Notes: generated from the letters alone by a model not told the origin. DNA of 64,000 nucleotides from Sugiyamaella lignohabitans (GCF_001640025.1 NC_031672.1:3348001-3412000), one strand, 5' to 3'; counted from the first letter of the stretch, positions 19,207 through 30,364 are shown. Numbers and translations: made by a program.

Positions 19207-21519
19207 CTACCTATTTTGATGGAAACTGGATGTTGGATGGTTAGGTCGTGAAGGCGGAGAAGAGGAGAGAGAAGGAGAGGGAGACGGCGACGGGGAGTCG
19301 AGTCGCAAGTGGCCATAGGGAGAAGATTTGTGGTCGTAGTTATCGTGGTCTTCTTCGATAGCGGAGATGAGTTTCTGAGTAGTTTCGTTGTATGGAGCGT
19401 TTTCGGTGGATGCTTCGAGGCGGCGGATAATGTGTTGGCGAGAGGCATGGTATTGCAGGGTTTGAAGAATGCCGTGAAGTCTGGTGAGGAGTTCGCCGAT
19501 AGTGGCAGGATCATTGTCCTGGTCGAGAGCAAAGTCCACGAATTTGTTGATGCGTTCACGGTCTATTCTCGAGTCGTTCATGGAGTTGATGAGTCGGTCG
19601 ACTTTAGTTTCGGATTCTTGGATCGTGGGCATTTCTGGTGAACCAGGCCGTGGTAGGTCGTGAGAGCTGTGACTTGGTCCATCGACACTCAGGCTGATGA
19701 TAGGGGTAACAGGTCGGAGAATGCTAGTACCACCAGATATGTTATAGACTCCGGTGATTGGCTCAGGACTGCGACGAGATGGGTCTCTACTAGTATCCGA
19801 ACCAGCAGTACCAATACCAATACCAGTCCCAGTACCAGCAGTAGCAGAAGTGGGTGGAGAAACAGCAGCATCCGAACCAGCTGTAACAGTAGCAGTGGCA
19901 GTAGCAGTGGCAGAAGATGAAGTAGCATCGGTCGATGTTGGTGCACCAGCAAGGGGTATATCGCCGATGAGAATCTCGGCGCTGTCAGAAGCATTTGCAC
20001 CGAGATAGCTGTGGATTCTGCTAGCTGGAGGGATATACGAGTCGACTTTTCGTCTTATTCGTTTCCAGGTACGTTTACGAACAAACGATCTAAACCAGAC
20101 ATGAGTTCCATGCCAATTTCTCGAGCGAAACCGCCACGAGTACTTCCATCCCTGGTCATCGACATCTCCGGACATGTCGACATACCACCTTTTCCAAAGC
20201 CATTCCCAGGTGAAATCGGGCAGTGAGTAGTCGTTCATGCCGCCATTAAGTGCCCGACCCTGGCCAGTAGTCCAGTTATGAGGATCCAGTGGAAACAGCG
20301 ATTTGTCCGAGAAAAACGGGTATCCCATGAAAAACCAGCCTCGTTGGTTCTCGACAACAGTGTCTACCCCGTAAAACAGACTCAGTTTCCGCAATCTTTC
20401 TGGATCATGATCGAGATCATCTTCACACTGGGCAAAATCAGTTGGCATTCTATCAAGAGCCGATAATAGCAGGAGATGTTCTTCCAGATCAGGTGTCAAT
20501 TGAGGTTCACCCGGACGACTCGTGTCTACACCACCAGCACCACTACCAAATCTCTGGCTCGAACGTCTAAACAAATCAGCACTCGACCGTGAAAGTGATG
20601 CTGTCATACCATTTCCTATCGACCCTCTATAAGCAGGACCTCCTCCAGCACCTCCAGCGGCCGCAGCAGCAGCTGCAGCTGCTGCTCGAGCGTCCATATC
20701 CTGAGCTCTACTGACTCTTCGATGACCGTAATACAACGGTCTCTCCGAGTTTAATGCCAGAGACTGAACTAAATTATGAGCTTTATTCTGCAGTTTTGTA
20801 ATCCCTACCTGTGAATGTGTTCTGTCCTTACCGCCATTACCATGACCGTGGACATGACTGTACCCACTAAAAACGCTCTCACCCGTCCGAACACTGTCAG
20901 CCGACTCCAGACTCGATCTCGGGTCCTCGACTCCTAACTCACGACCCTCACTGGCACCACCAGACACAGCTCCAACACGAGAACTATCACCAGAACCTCG
21001 ACTAGCACTACCAGTGGCTCCACCAGTGGCACCACTAATCACCCCACCTGTCGACCCAGGTATCGCAGCAGCTGTCGCAACAGTAGTTCTAGGGCCACCT
21101 TCAGATCTCAGCAGTGACCTGAGATTGACAAAACTCGACTTTATACCCGACTTCGACCCCATCTGACCACTTCCACCCCCAGTCTGGTACCCACTGTCAA
21201 CCTCGAGCGGATTGCGAGAGCTCGACCGCACCGCTCGTCCCGTATCGAAATTAATCTGTTCTTCTGGCGGCGATTCATCGCCTCTTCGTCTCCCAGGACT
21301 CGCACTCGGACTCTGACTCAAACTCGTCCTGTTGCCTCCACCCAAATTGAACTGTGCTAGCTCTCTGTCTCCTCCTCCTCCTCTACCACCAACTCCAACA
21401 TTTCTGGCTCTTCCACCATCCTCGAGCTGTCTCCTTCCTCTCTCCAAACTGCTCCTGGCACTGTCATCCGACGACTCGGCCACTCGTCTCAAATCCTCCT
21501 CAGTCGGGACTTTCAGCAT
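19207..21519 (-). CDS. dysferlin-domain (DysF) protein, Spo73/mug65-like
   Basis: 770 residues, mostly Ser/Gly/Thr-rich low complexity with a central conserved domain (~330-490). Recognisable DysF signatures are NQRGWFFMGYPFFSDKSLFP, LPDFTWEWLWKRWYVDMSGD, VDDQGWKYSWRF and WFRSFVRKRTWKRIRRK. These match the paired DysFN/DysFC motifs of the fungal Pex30/Pex23 and Spo73/mug65 proteins. The membrane segments of the Pex30 type are not evident, so the Spo73/mug65 type (sporulation or meiosis-related in other yeasts) is the better guess. Residues ~275-287 form a poly-Ala run, and a (GT)-biased tract encodes repeated Thr/Ala/Gly. A short GC repeat unit lies just after the stop. Molecular role uncertain. 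Confidence 0.75.
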   Translation of the reverse strand: MLKVPTEEDLRRVAESSDDSARSSLERGRRQLEDGGRARNVGVGGRGGGGDRELAQFNLGGGNRTSLSQSPSASPGRRRGDESPPEEQINFDTGRAVRSSSRNPLEVDSGYQTGGGSGQMGSKSGIKSSFVNLRSLLRSEGGPRTTVATAAAIPGSTGGVISGATGGATGSASRGSGDSSRVGAVSGGASEGRELGVEDPRSSLESADSVRTGESVFSGYSHVHGHGNGGKDRTHSQVGITKLQNKAHNLVQSLALNSERPLYYGHRRVSRAQDMDARAAAAAAAAAAGGAGGGPAYRGSIGNGMTASLSRSSADLFRRSSQRFGSGAGGVDTSRPGEPQLTPDLEEHLLLLSALDRMPTDFAQCEDDLDHDPERLRKLSLFYGVDTVVENQRGWFFMGYPFFSDKSLFPLDPHNWTTGQGRALNGGMNDYSLPDFTWEWLWKRWYVDMSGDVDDQGWKYSWRFRSRNWHGTHVWFRSFVRKRTWKRIRRKVDSYIPPASRIHSYLGANASDSAEILIGDIPLAGAPTSTDATSSSATATATATVTAGSDAAVSPPTSATAGTGTGIGIGTAGSDTSRDPSRRSPEPITGVYNISGGTSILRPVTPIISLSVDGPSHSSHDLPRPGSPEMPTIQESETKVDRLINSMNDSRIDRERINKFVDFALDQDNDPATIGELLTRLHGILQTLQYHASRQHIIRRLEASTENAPYNETTQKLISAIEEDHDNYDHKSSPYGHLRLDSPSPSPSPSLSSSPPSRPNHPTSSFHQNR

Positions 21520-21633
21520 CGTTCACCCTCTGAATGTTTGTCATCTCGTGAACCACTCTCCCTTGCTATCATGCATAACCACCCCTCCGCCACATGCAGG
21601 GTTCACACACTCACCCTCGCACCCCCCTTCACT

Positions 21634-21775
21634 GCCTCCGGCGGCTGGGGCTCCGCCCCAGACCCCGCTGCTCCTCTCGCTGCGCTCGAGTCGGTTCCGT
21701 CTCCGGTCCCAGCAAAAAATCTCTTGCGAAGCAAGAGCAACCAGGGTCTGGGGCGGAGCCCCAGCCGCCGGAGGC
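21634..21775. repeat. GC-rich double-hairpin element, convergent pair
   Basis: Forward unit 21634-21693 and inverted unit 21721-21775 with a 27-bp spacer, in the divergent promoter between the dysferlin-domain gene and SRP21. The inverted unit has the CTCTTGC-GAA-GCAAGAG hairpin; the forward one has the CTCTCGCTGCGCTCGAG type, so the two arms are not recent copies of each other over the inner part. Confidence 0.95.
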
Positions 21776-21795
21776 AGACCCCTCCTTCCATACGG

Positions 21796-21803
21796 TCACG
21801 TGA
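21796..21803. promoter_or_regulatory. TCACGTGA octamer upstream of SRP21
   Basis: Cbf1-type E-box 85 bp before the SRP21 ATG, followed 3 bp later by a second, imperfect CACGTG core. It sits just outside the GC repeat pair. Confidence 0.5.
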
Positions 21804-21887
21804 CACGTGTGAAATTTCAGGTGGTGAAGTACTAGGGTGAGTTGGCAGAGACTTGATCCGAGCTGAGCGGGTTAGAGAGAGTGTACA

Positions 21888-22524
21888 ATGCTGATAAAAT
21901 CGATAGATACGTTTATTGTGCGGTCGGGAGCGCTTCTGGAGGCCAGACCGGAGACGGTGAGTGAGGTTTTGTGGTGGTTTGGGGGTGGGAAGGATGGTGT
22001 TTGATGGGGGTGTTGTGGCAGGTAGGGATGTAGGTTGACTGGTGGATGAAGTACTAACAGACTGGGTGTAGACACGAGTGTCGTTGACATATTCACACAA
22101 GAACAAGAGCCGGGCCAAACCGAGTGCTGAATCGACCGCTAACGCCGCTGTGGCAAGCACAGTGGCTGCTGATGCCAAGCCAGCGGTGCTGTATGTGAAG
22201 ACGTATGATCCAGTATCAGGAACCTGTTTCCGGGTTAAAATCGCACGATCCAACGAACTTTCGAGAATCTGGTCTGCTCTGGGCCCCCGGGGCGTCAGTA
22301 TCACCAAAACCAGCGGATCAGGCGATATTTCGTCACTCAAACAACGAGGAATGGCATCTCTCATGAGCGGCGTCGACCAACACTTCGACGACGACGCTCC
22401 TGCCCGCGAAACAACGCCAGAACCGTCAGCCACGGGAACTACCACGCCATCGGCCACTCACTCGGAACAACCACAAGCGGGTTCTTCGAGTGGCAAGAAG
22501 AAAAAGGGCGGCAAACGGAAGTAA
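21888..22524 (+). CDS. SRP21: signal recognition particle subunit Srp21 (SRP9 counterpart)
   Basis: 173 residues predicted (S. cerevisiae Srp21 has 167). It binds the Alu end of SRP RNA and helps slow elongation during targeting to the ER. Exon 1 is 21888-21956 and encodes MLIKSIDTFIVRSGALLEAR, matching the amino beta-strand of the SRP9 fold. Exon 2 is 22072-22524. The 115-nt intron starts GTGAGT, has TACTAAC at 22052 and ends TGTAG; phase 0 keeps the frame. The family hallmark is ELSRIWSALGPRGVSIT in exon 2. The tail is Ser/Thr/Pro-rich and ends in a basic GKKKKGGKRK, as in S. cerevisiae. Reading exon 2 alone would lose the essential first strand. Confidence 0.88.
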
Positions 22525-22538
22525 ATGGGCGGGTGACT

Positions 22539-22676
22539 GCCTCCGGCGGCTGGGGCTCCGCCCCAGACCCTGGTTGCTCTTGCTTCGCAAGAGATTGCTG
22601 GGACCGGAGACGGAACCGACTCGAGCGCAGCGAGAGGAGCAGCGGGGTCTGGGGCGGAGCCCCAGCCGCCGGAGGC
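22539..22676. repeat. GC-rich double-hairpin element, convergent pair
   Basis: Forward unit 22539-22593 and inverted unit 22618-22676 (24-bp spacer) between the convergent SRP21 and SPT5 3' ends. The forward unit has CTCTTGC-TTC-GCAAGAG. It starts 15 bp after the SRP21 stop, so the transcript 3' end probably contains it. Confidence 0.95.
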
Positions 22677-22729
22677 ATGACCCGGTTCGTGTAATATACA
22701 GAGTTATTAAAAAGAAAGAGAGAATGTGT

Positions 22730-25700
22730 TTAGGGGGTGTCGGCCTCGTATTTGGGGGTCTCGCCGTCGTCGATGCCCCAGGCACCGGGCGTAGGTGCGC
22801 CAATGGGGCCCGGAGTGGGTGCTCCGAAGGGTGCGGGGGTCGGGGCGCCAAGTGGACCGGGGGTTGGTGCTCCGGGAGTGGGTGCTAGGTCGTCGCGGTA
22901 GGGAGCAGGGGTCGGGGCGCTGAGTGCTCCGGGAGTGGATGCTGCGAATCCTGGGGTTGGTGCCGAGTTGTAGAGAATGCCACCGCTGCGGGCTGGATTG
23001 CTGTCGCTGTATCGTGAGGATGGTGGATTGGCAAACGACGATGAAGACGAGGATGAAGATCCAAGATTGTTACTGGAACTATTGCCGAGATCCCAACCAG
23101 GGGTCGAGGATCCGGCATTCCAGGCAGGTGTTCGTCCTCCATCTCCCCCACTGTATCCGGGTGTTCTTCCTCCAGCATTCCAGGCAGGAGTTCGAGACCC
23201 AGAATTCCATGCGGGAGTCTTGTTTCCTCCTGCCCCTCCAGCCCATGCTGGTGTTTTATTTCCAGCACCACCTGCCCAGGCAGGTGTTCGAGCTCCTCCT
23301 GACCACGATGGAGTCTTGGAACCAGCCCATCCAGGGGTAGCTCCACCTGAAATAGGCCCTCCTGGTCCGCCAGGACCTCCATTAAATCCACCAGGTCCAC
23401 CAGGTCCTCCATTATATCCGCCAGGACCACCAGGACCTCCTGGTCCGCCATTATAACCACCACGGGGTCCACCAGGACCTCCTCGGAACCCACCAGGACC
23501 GCCGGGACCTCCTCCCATTCCACGTCCGGGAAATAATGCGTCCAAATACGACAGTTTTCCCGAGCCATTGGGATTGTCAAATAGCAGTTTCTCGATATCG
23601 ACAGTGACGACTTTATTTTTAGCGTCGAGCTCGATCCGCGCCATATTATCGTTGAAGTCCTTGATAAGACCGCTGAATCCCTTGTATTGAGATCCTCGGC
23701 CAATAGTCACTCGCTTGCCAATGACTCTGTTTCGTGGGATGTTTCCTCTAGTAGCACGATGGACTTGAGGTGGGCCCATACCACGAACTTCGGGGTTCAT
23801 TTTATTGAGATCCACCATGCCAGGCTGAGCTTCATCTCGAGCTCCTTTGGTCGACACGGTCTGAACATTGCCGATTTTGCTAACAAAAACACCCAGGTTC
23901 TCAGCAATGTCTCGGTCATGCAAAAATATATACAATCGGTGAATATGAAGCACTTTACCCTGACGACCTTCTCCTGATACTTCACGAACAGTATCGCCCT
24001 CGCGGATCTCTCGTCCGTTACGATCCGTAGCAAACCGTGATCGTTGGTCTTTAATCACTTTCATGATAATAGAACTGGGTGGTAATGTTCTGATTTGTCC
24101 GTCCTGGTCAAGAACTTGTACCGATTCTCGCTCAATGTTCACAATACAGCCGACTGCTTGTGCATTCAACTGCACCAAATCGTACAATTCAAACTTACCT
24201 AGAACATTGGATCCTCCAATATCCGACGCTGCTTTCAAGTCTTTAGAAAATACGGTAATTTCTTCTTGTGACAGATCACTTAATAAAGTGACGCTGTTGT
24301 CTCGTAACGAGATCTTTACAACCATACCAGTATCATCTTTATAATTACCGTTGATAACTCGTACGTGGTCTCCTACCGAGAATCGTTTACGAAGAGTCGA
24401 AATAGGCACCTCGAATTTCTCGTCTTTCAGTAACTGGCCGGTACCTACAATAGTGACAATATCTCCAGTGACATCTATCACTTTACCCTGCATACCAGCT
24501 TGTTCTCCACTATGAACCTCGACATGCTCACCAGGCTGGAAATTCGATCCAGTAGCCAAAGCAGACTTTTTCATGCTCTGAGACAGAGCCAGCAAATCAA
24601 TTCCCTCTTCACTGGCATTATTGAATCGAGTCAGTTCTTCCAGACGAGGATTGACATTGTCGGTAGTCAGAAACGAGATTTTGAAATCTTTTAATAAATA
24701 ACCATTTTCATAGTCTTCACCAGCATACGAAAACGAGTTGGCGCCTCTTCTTTGCAGGTTTCTCTGGTCGTACTGAGATGCTTCAGTGGCTGAAAACAGC
24801 CGAGGAGGAGGCCGGGCCTTGGCTGCTGCTGCTCCGCCAAACCCGCCTCTTTTTCTCTTCAAAGCATCTGAATCAATCACCGACGCTGATTTACCGTAAT
24901 CTAATCTTGGTACGACCTTGAGTCGCGCTTCAAGCCCGTTTTCACTGAGATTCTCCACAATAGCCAGGTCTCCCATGTACTTTCCTCGCTTGATACGAAC
25001 ATAGTTTCCGGGTGTTAGTTCTTGTTCTTTTGACTTGTTCACCCGGAACATATCTGGATATTCTTTAATAGGAACCAGCACCATATTTGTGGGATACACA
25101 TTAGCAAAACCACGTAGTGCTTCCTGGACTGCAGCCTGTTTGCGGGCCTCTATGTATATATATCCAGTAAAAGTGTCTCTTTGGAAAGCCGAGAAGATTT
25201 CCAAAGGGTTTTTAGTGTACTGTAAATTGACTTTCTTCTTCAAAACAGATCTCACCAGTTCTTTTTCCTTACCTGGTTTACAACGGACTCCCCAGATATT
25301 CGGGTCATGAACCGACGGCAGCAGCAGACGCTGCGGCACCACTCCGGTATCCTCTCTGTACTTAGACGCCGTCGACCGTCCGTATTTCTCCCTATACTCG
25401 GAAGCCAGTCGTTCGGCGTCCTCCTCGGCAATGGCCTCTCGTCTCCTGTCCACCTCTCGGTGCAATCTATCGTCGTTGTCCTCGACCTCATCCAGCTCAG
25501 GCTCCTGAATAAACCCGTCCTCCCGCAACAGACCCTCCTCGTCCTCTTCGAAATCCTCCTCATCCTCGTCAACCTCGGCTTCTACATCCAAAAATTGGTT
25601 TCTTCTCTCTCTTCTAGGACGTTTTCTCCGCGACTGCTCTGTTAGATCTAGGTCTTTCTGGGCCCCCGAGCCTGCCTCCGGCGGCTGGGGCTGCGCCCCA

Positions 25701-26223
25701 GACCCCCCGGCTCCTCTCGCTTCGCTCGAGTCGGACGTCGGGATGCCCTCGTTTAGTTGGGGTTCACAGAATTGCTCGCGAGTGCGGTTCATGGACCCGC
25801 AACAACGATCTCTAAACACCGTTGCCCGATCCCCACGCCCGACTCGAGCGAAGCGAGAGGAGCCGGGGGGTCTGGGGCGCAGCCCCAGCCGCCGGAGGCA
25901 CACCCCCATCCCCCAAACAGTCCCCAGTGGACCGTGGTACTTACACTGACTTCTTCTTCTTCGTCGTCGTCCTCGTCGTCCTCGTCATCTTCGTCGTCGT
26001 CATTTTCGGCTTCTTCGTCCGGTATTTGGTCCTGGTCGTCGCCACTGTCGGCGCCGTCGCCATTTATCCGGTTTTCAGATTCTTGGTCATCCGCGAGCTG
26101 TTGTTTGACGTTGGCCGACGAGTGGTCGTGGCCGTCTTCGTCGTCGTCTTGCTCGGCTCCGGGCGTCGTCACCTCATCTTCTCGCCCGTACTCTTGCTCT
26201 TCTTTGATCTGCCGCTCCGACAT
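22730..26223 (-). CDS. SPT5: transcription elongation factor Spt5
   Basis: 1068 residues (S. cerevisiae 1063); with Spt4 it forms DSIF, which clamps elongating RNA polymerase II and couples it to RNA processing. Exon 1 is 25945-26223 and exon 2 is 22730-25657. The 287-nt intron begins GTAAGT, ends GGCCCAG, is phase 0 and contains a convergent GC-repeat pair. The protein has an acidic amino end, the NGN domain (WGVRCKPGKEKELVRSVLKK at ~190, IYIEARKQAAVQEALRGFANVY), then KOW domains (GNYVRIKRGKYMGDLAIVENL, PGEHVEVHSGEQAGMQGKVI, GDHVRVINGNYKDDTGMVVKI, VTIGRGSQYKGFSGLIKDF). A Gly/Pro-rich GGPGG block follows, then a C-terminal repeat region with KTPAW/RTPAWNAGG units, and last APTPG repeats. The CTR resembles the S. 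pombe TPAWNSGSK nonapeptide. The ATG-initiated frame running through the intron would add repeat-derived residues and is not used. Confidence 0.95.
25658..25944 (-). other. SPT5 intron made largely of a GC-repeat pair
   Basis: Intron of 287 nt. Units at 25674-25733 and 25840-25899 fill 120 of the bases and can fold into one long stem bringing the splice sites together. The intron can be read through in frame, which misleads ORF callers. Confidence 0.85.
25674..25899. repeat. GC-rich double-hairpin element, convergent pair in an intron
   Basis: Forward unit 25674-25733 and inverted unit 25840-25899, spacer 106 bp. Both have CTGGGGC-(tgc/gca)-GCCCCAG and the CTCTCGCTTCGCTCGAG-type second hairpin. 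The arms are almost perfect inverted copies. Confidence 0.95.
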
Positions 26224-26411
26224 TTTCTGTTCTGTAGCCTGTTCTTGCTAAAAAACCCCGGCAATGAGCTAACTTTGTCAACTGTCTTCGTTGCTCAACC
26301 GCTCGTCTCTTCTCATGCCACACCGCGATCTCACAAAACTGAAATTTGGTGTCTCGTATCCAGGTTAGGGCTTGTATCCCGTTCCAGCACCTGTAATTTT
26401 TCAGAGACTAG

Positions 26412-26419
26412 TCACGTGA
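26412..26419. promoter_or_regulatory. TCACGTGA octamer upstream of SPT5
   Basis: Cbf1-type E-box 189 bp upstream of the SPT5 start codon (minus strand). Confidence 0.5.
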
Positions 26420-27045
26420 TATAAGTTTGAAAAGGGTTCATTTTTTGGCTTTTTGAGGATTTGATTCTGTTTTATTTGCCAGAAATGATCTTGCTAGAGT
26501 GGTGATTGAATACCAGAGCTCTCAAGAGAGTTTAATAGGACACTGCTGGTGACGAGTTTCATGCAGAGACTTTAGATGTACTGTGTCGATCTCTGACATG
26601 ACTCAGGGGGTCCAGTACCCCAACCAAGCTCGAAAATACTTTTGCCGATGAATTGTGTCACTGTCATCTTACTACTGCCTCGTTAATCGATATATACGTT
26701 TGTAGATGTTTTTATATGGTGTTTTTTCTTCGCCATACTTGAATCATCGCTCGTTCCACCCCATTCTACGGGCTGTAACCTGCTCATGAACATGAACCAA
26801 GTACAGAGCAGAGTGAAACATCTGTGAACAGTCATTCGATTGACATTCTGTTCAATATCGGGAAAGTGGGACATGACAAGTCTTCAGAATTTCAAACCAT
26901 GTTCAGAACACTGTGGTACCTCTGGCGGTTCCGTGGCTAGAAGCACACTTGAACGCCCCAAATCCACCACTACCTCGCTACTCACACCACCCAGATCCCT
27001 AAACAGTCTCTCCCAAGCACGAAGTCACCCGACGCAACGACGTGA

Positions 27046-27171
27046 GCACAGCAAGAGGAGCAGTGGGGTCTGGGGCGCAGCCCCAGCTGCCGGGGTCAGA
27101 CCCGGGGCCGGGGTTGTGCCTCCGGCGGCTGGGGCTGCGCCCCAGACCCCGTTGCTCCTGCTTCGCAGGAG
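27046..27171. repeat. GC-rich double-hairpin element, back-to-back pair
   Basis: Inverted, partly degenerate unit 27046-27098 followed by a forward unit 27118-27171. This is the only locus where the TGCCTCCGG termini face each other instead of outward. The forward unit carries CTCCTGC-TTC-GCAGGAG. Confidence 0.9.
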
Positions 27172-28166
27172 ATTACGAGGACCGTGGCGGTTAGGGGTGG
27201 AGATAGGGAGAGGTTGTTTCTAGTTTGAGGCTGTGAAGGAGAGTGCATTTGAGGTGTAGTCCTGTTAATATTTCTGAAGAGGAAGACCACTGTCATGTCA
27301 TCTGACTGATAATCTTATTTTTGAAAAACTTAATAGTTCCTTCAAGCTAGAGATGCCTGGAGATCACTCAGCATCGACTCACAATCAATAATATGGCAAT
27401 TGTAGATCATATCTACTTCTGCCTATATAAGGTTTTTCAGGGGGTGCAATTACATGGCGTGATGTTCCCGGATCCACCTCTCCAGCCGATTGATCCGTTT
27501 AACAGTCAACAGACAACCGAAAGACCAACTCCTCTACATTGCTTTAACGAAACTGCTGACCTGGATAAACTCGCTGACTCAGTACCCGACTGACACAGCA
27601 TCAAATGTTCTAGTAGCACGCTGGCAGCAAAACCATTTCTTTCACGAAGCGGGCTTAGAACGGACAGATACCTTACCACACCTGTCAAGTGCTTGTGTGG
27701 ATTCAAATTGGCTCATGAAGTATAACATAGTGAAAGCTTTCACTGTGGCATCTCGCATCTCGGTTTACCCCTGGAGCTGCTATTTCTCCGGACCAATCTA
27801 GATCTGCCCACTATTTGTTTCACGTCCTGCATAATGGCACATTGTTCTCTACGCCGATCGGGCCCGAAACATTACGAGATGCAGCGCACTAGTCCATCTA
27901 GCCACGAATTTATCCGGAGCCAAGTTTCGTAGTGGGGTGGTTTGTTTACAAACGGCTCACTTCCCTCTGAATTGATAATAATAACCAACTAACGAGCAAA
28001 CGAACAAACCCAAATGTATCGTTTTTTATAAATCACCCATAAACCAGGCAGTGGCAGGTTATAATACCTTTCGAGATAGCCAATGAACAGTTACTATCGA
28101 GGCTTTCAACATCCAACCGGACTCAAAAGGCCGGCCGGCTGGTAATTAGCCGGGCGGTGTCCAGTT

Positions 28167-28346
28167 GCCTCCGGCGGCTGGGGCCCTGCCCCAGACCCCG
28201 CTGTGCTCGCTTCGCGAGCGTCTGATCCGTCCACTATCAATCGTAGAAAATAACGGAACCCAAGCCCCACCGGGCCCTACGAAGCCCGAGTCGAGCGAAG
28301 CGAGACGAGCAGCGGGGTCTGGGGCGGAGCCCCAGCCGCCGGAGGC
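28167..28346. repeat. GC-rich double-hairpin element, convergent pair
   Basis: Forward unit 28167-28219 with GCTCGC-TTC-GCGAGC and inverted unit 28288-28346, spacer 68 bp, inside the gene-poor region. Confidence 0.95.
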
Positions 28347-30364
28347 AGAGCCCCTCCCGCCGGCCAGGGGGAAAGAGGGGCAGTGAGGGCCCCGCCGGAA
28401 GACGCGTGTTTATGCGAGAGGATGCATCAGGCTCAGCGGGTTGCAGTCGGATTTTTTCCTTTGTCTGAGGACGGATGAGACGATAGTTGGCGATAAAGTA
28501 GGCCAAGTGCAGGCCGATCGGCCCGTTTGGGCAAGAGGGTAACAACCTAAGCGGGCTAATCTGCCGAAAGTCTGCTTATATGTAGGTTTAGCGAGCATGG
28601 CATGCTCGGGACTGTGGCCAGTTGGGATGGGATGGCAGGCTTGTGCCGGTCGGGGCTGGCGAATCCGGCCAGAGCGGGTTGATTTTAGGCTACTGGGTCT
28701 GCGTTCGAGGGAGGGTGGGTAGCAAGCAGCAGGAATCCAGCAGGAGGTCGGTAGGCAGGGGAGCAGCAGGTGGGGGGCAGAAATGCGCCTGGAACCCCCC
28801 TCCCTCAGGCATGCTGTTGCTGCTGCTCAGGCTGGCTGGCCATCAGCAGGTGCTATTTGTTGAGACCACACCAATACAACCAACCTTGTTGCGATCAAAG
28901 ACAAACTGTCTCAGATTTTAGTTGAACTTTAAAACGTAGGCATTTCCGGAAAGTTTTTCTTCTTCCCGTGCTAAGTTTAGAATTTCAATTCCTGATCAAT
29001 TGAAAGAAAAGTGAGTATATTGATATTGGAAATTCACCAGACTAGTGGTAATGTGGTAGTGAGATATAGCGAGATGGATAGAGAGAGTGGTGCGACAAGG
29101 CGGGTCTAGAACATATGGTTCTGGTTCTCGTTGATAGTGGTTATTTTGATGAACTGGCTAAATGAACTTCAGCAATTGAAGCTCACGAAGAGTTTATGAC
29201 TCGTGGATCACGGCAAGAGAGTAGGGAATCAAGCAATTCGAAACAAAGCAGTGCGTGCAATTGAAGCGCTGAGTTGTTATAGAAGGAAAGCAATAAGGAT
29301 GAGATATATTCTGAACCAAGAACAGAAGAAGATTAGAATAGGAACCAGATCAAGAACAAGAAAAAGCTCGATGCTCGCCAATTGCTACCTGGCGGGCCAT
29401 CATATCGCATCGATAGATGATTTGAGACTAGGGTACTAGACAAGACCATATTACGAGTATCTTGAAGCAATTGGATGACAAGCGGCCACAACGGAGTTTT
29501 ATGAGCTATAAAAAACCGATGCAACCATAATTGATAACTAAATTGGTTGACTTGATAGATCACCTTGTTTTAAGCAGGCATCTTGAACATGTGCTTCAGA
29601 GTGATACAGGTTGCTCAAGCTGATTAAAAAAACAAACTGTTCAACTTTGCTGAGAATTTTGGCTTAGTGATAAGAAGCTATGGCATTGGTGTTGTTCTCT
29701 TGTCTCTTGTCTTCTTTCCCTACGTTTTCAATCTTTTTGTCTTTTTCACTCTATTTTCGGAAGAAGTGATTTAATAAGAGATGCTGGCAAAGTGTGATAT
29801 GCAATGTAGGGATTGTCTGCATTGTAATTAGATTTGTCTTCTGATTCTACAAATTGCCATGCTCTTGGTTGATATTCTGATATTTTGATATTCTTATACT
29901 ATTACCTGACCAGGACTGAGTTTACTTCAGATTCCATTTCTCGTGGAGAACAGAAACAATTGCAATTGGCTGAGAGTATCACTAGACCTGTTTGGGGAGG
30001 TGACTAGCTATGTTTCAATCTCAATTCTCTCACAGCAATAGTCAGATGAGTGGTGTATATTACCTGCTCATCAGTCTCAGCCCATATTGATACTATGGTG
30101 ATGGCTTTCATCTTTCATCAGTCTACCTACCAAAGAGTCCACCGTCTTCTATTTTGATCCCTGTATCTGTTTCTGTGTGGCTGTTTCTGTACTATTACGA
30201 ATACTGTGGTCGTAATATGCAGTTTTTGTTTCCTCAGTTCGAGCTCATTAAGTCGAATGTTAGATATGATCGAAATTTTACTTCTCTTAGAAGAGTTGTA
30301 CTCTCATGCCCTTCTCAATCACCCTCGTTCACTCGTCAATCCATCACTGGCCAGAGTCCAAGCC

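Noticed and set aside
22885..23703. 272-codon minus-strand ORF within SPT5
   Set aside because: Out-of-frame shadow of the Gly/Pro-rich CTR.
25658..25909. ATG-started amino end of SPT5 within the intron
   Set aside because: The residues are repeat-derived; a good GTAAGT/CAG intron joins a separate acidic Spt5-like first exon in frame.
27393..27801. small plus-strand ORFs after a TATA-like box
   Set aside because: Short, overlapping, partly without ATG, with no family signal.
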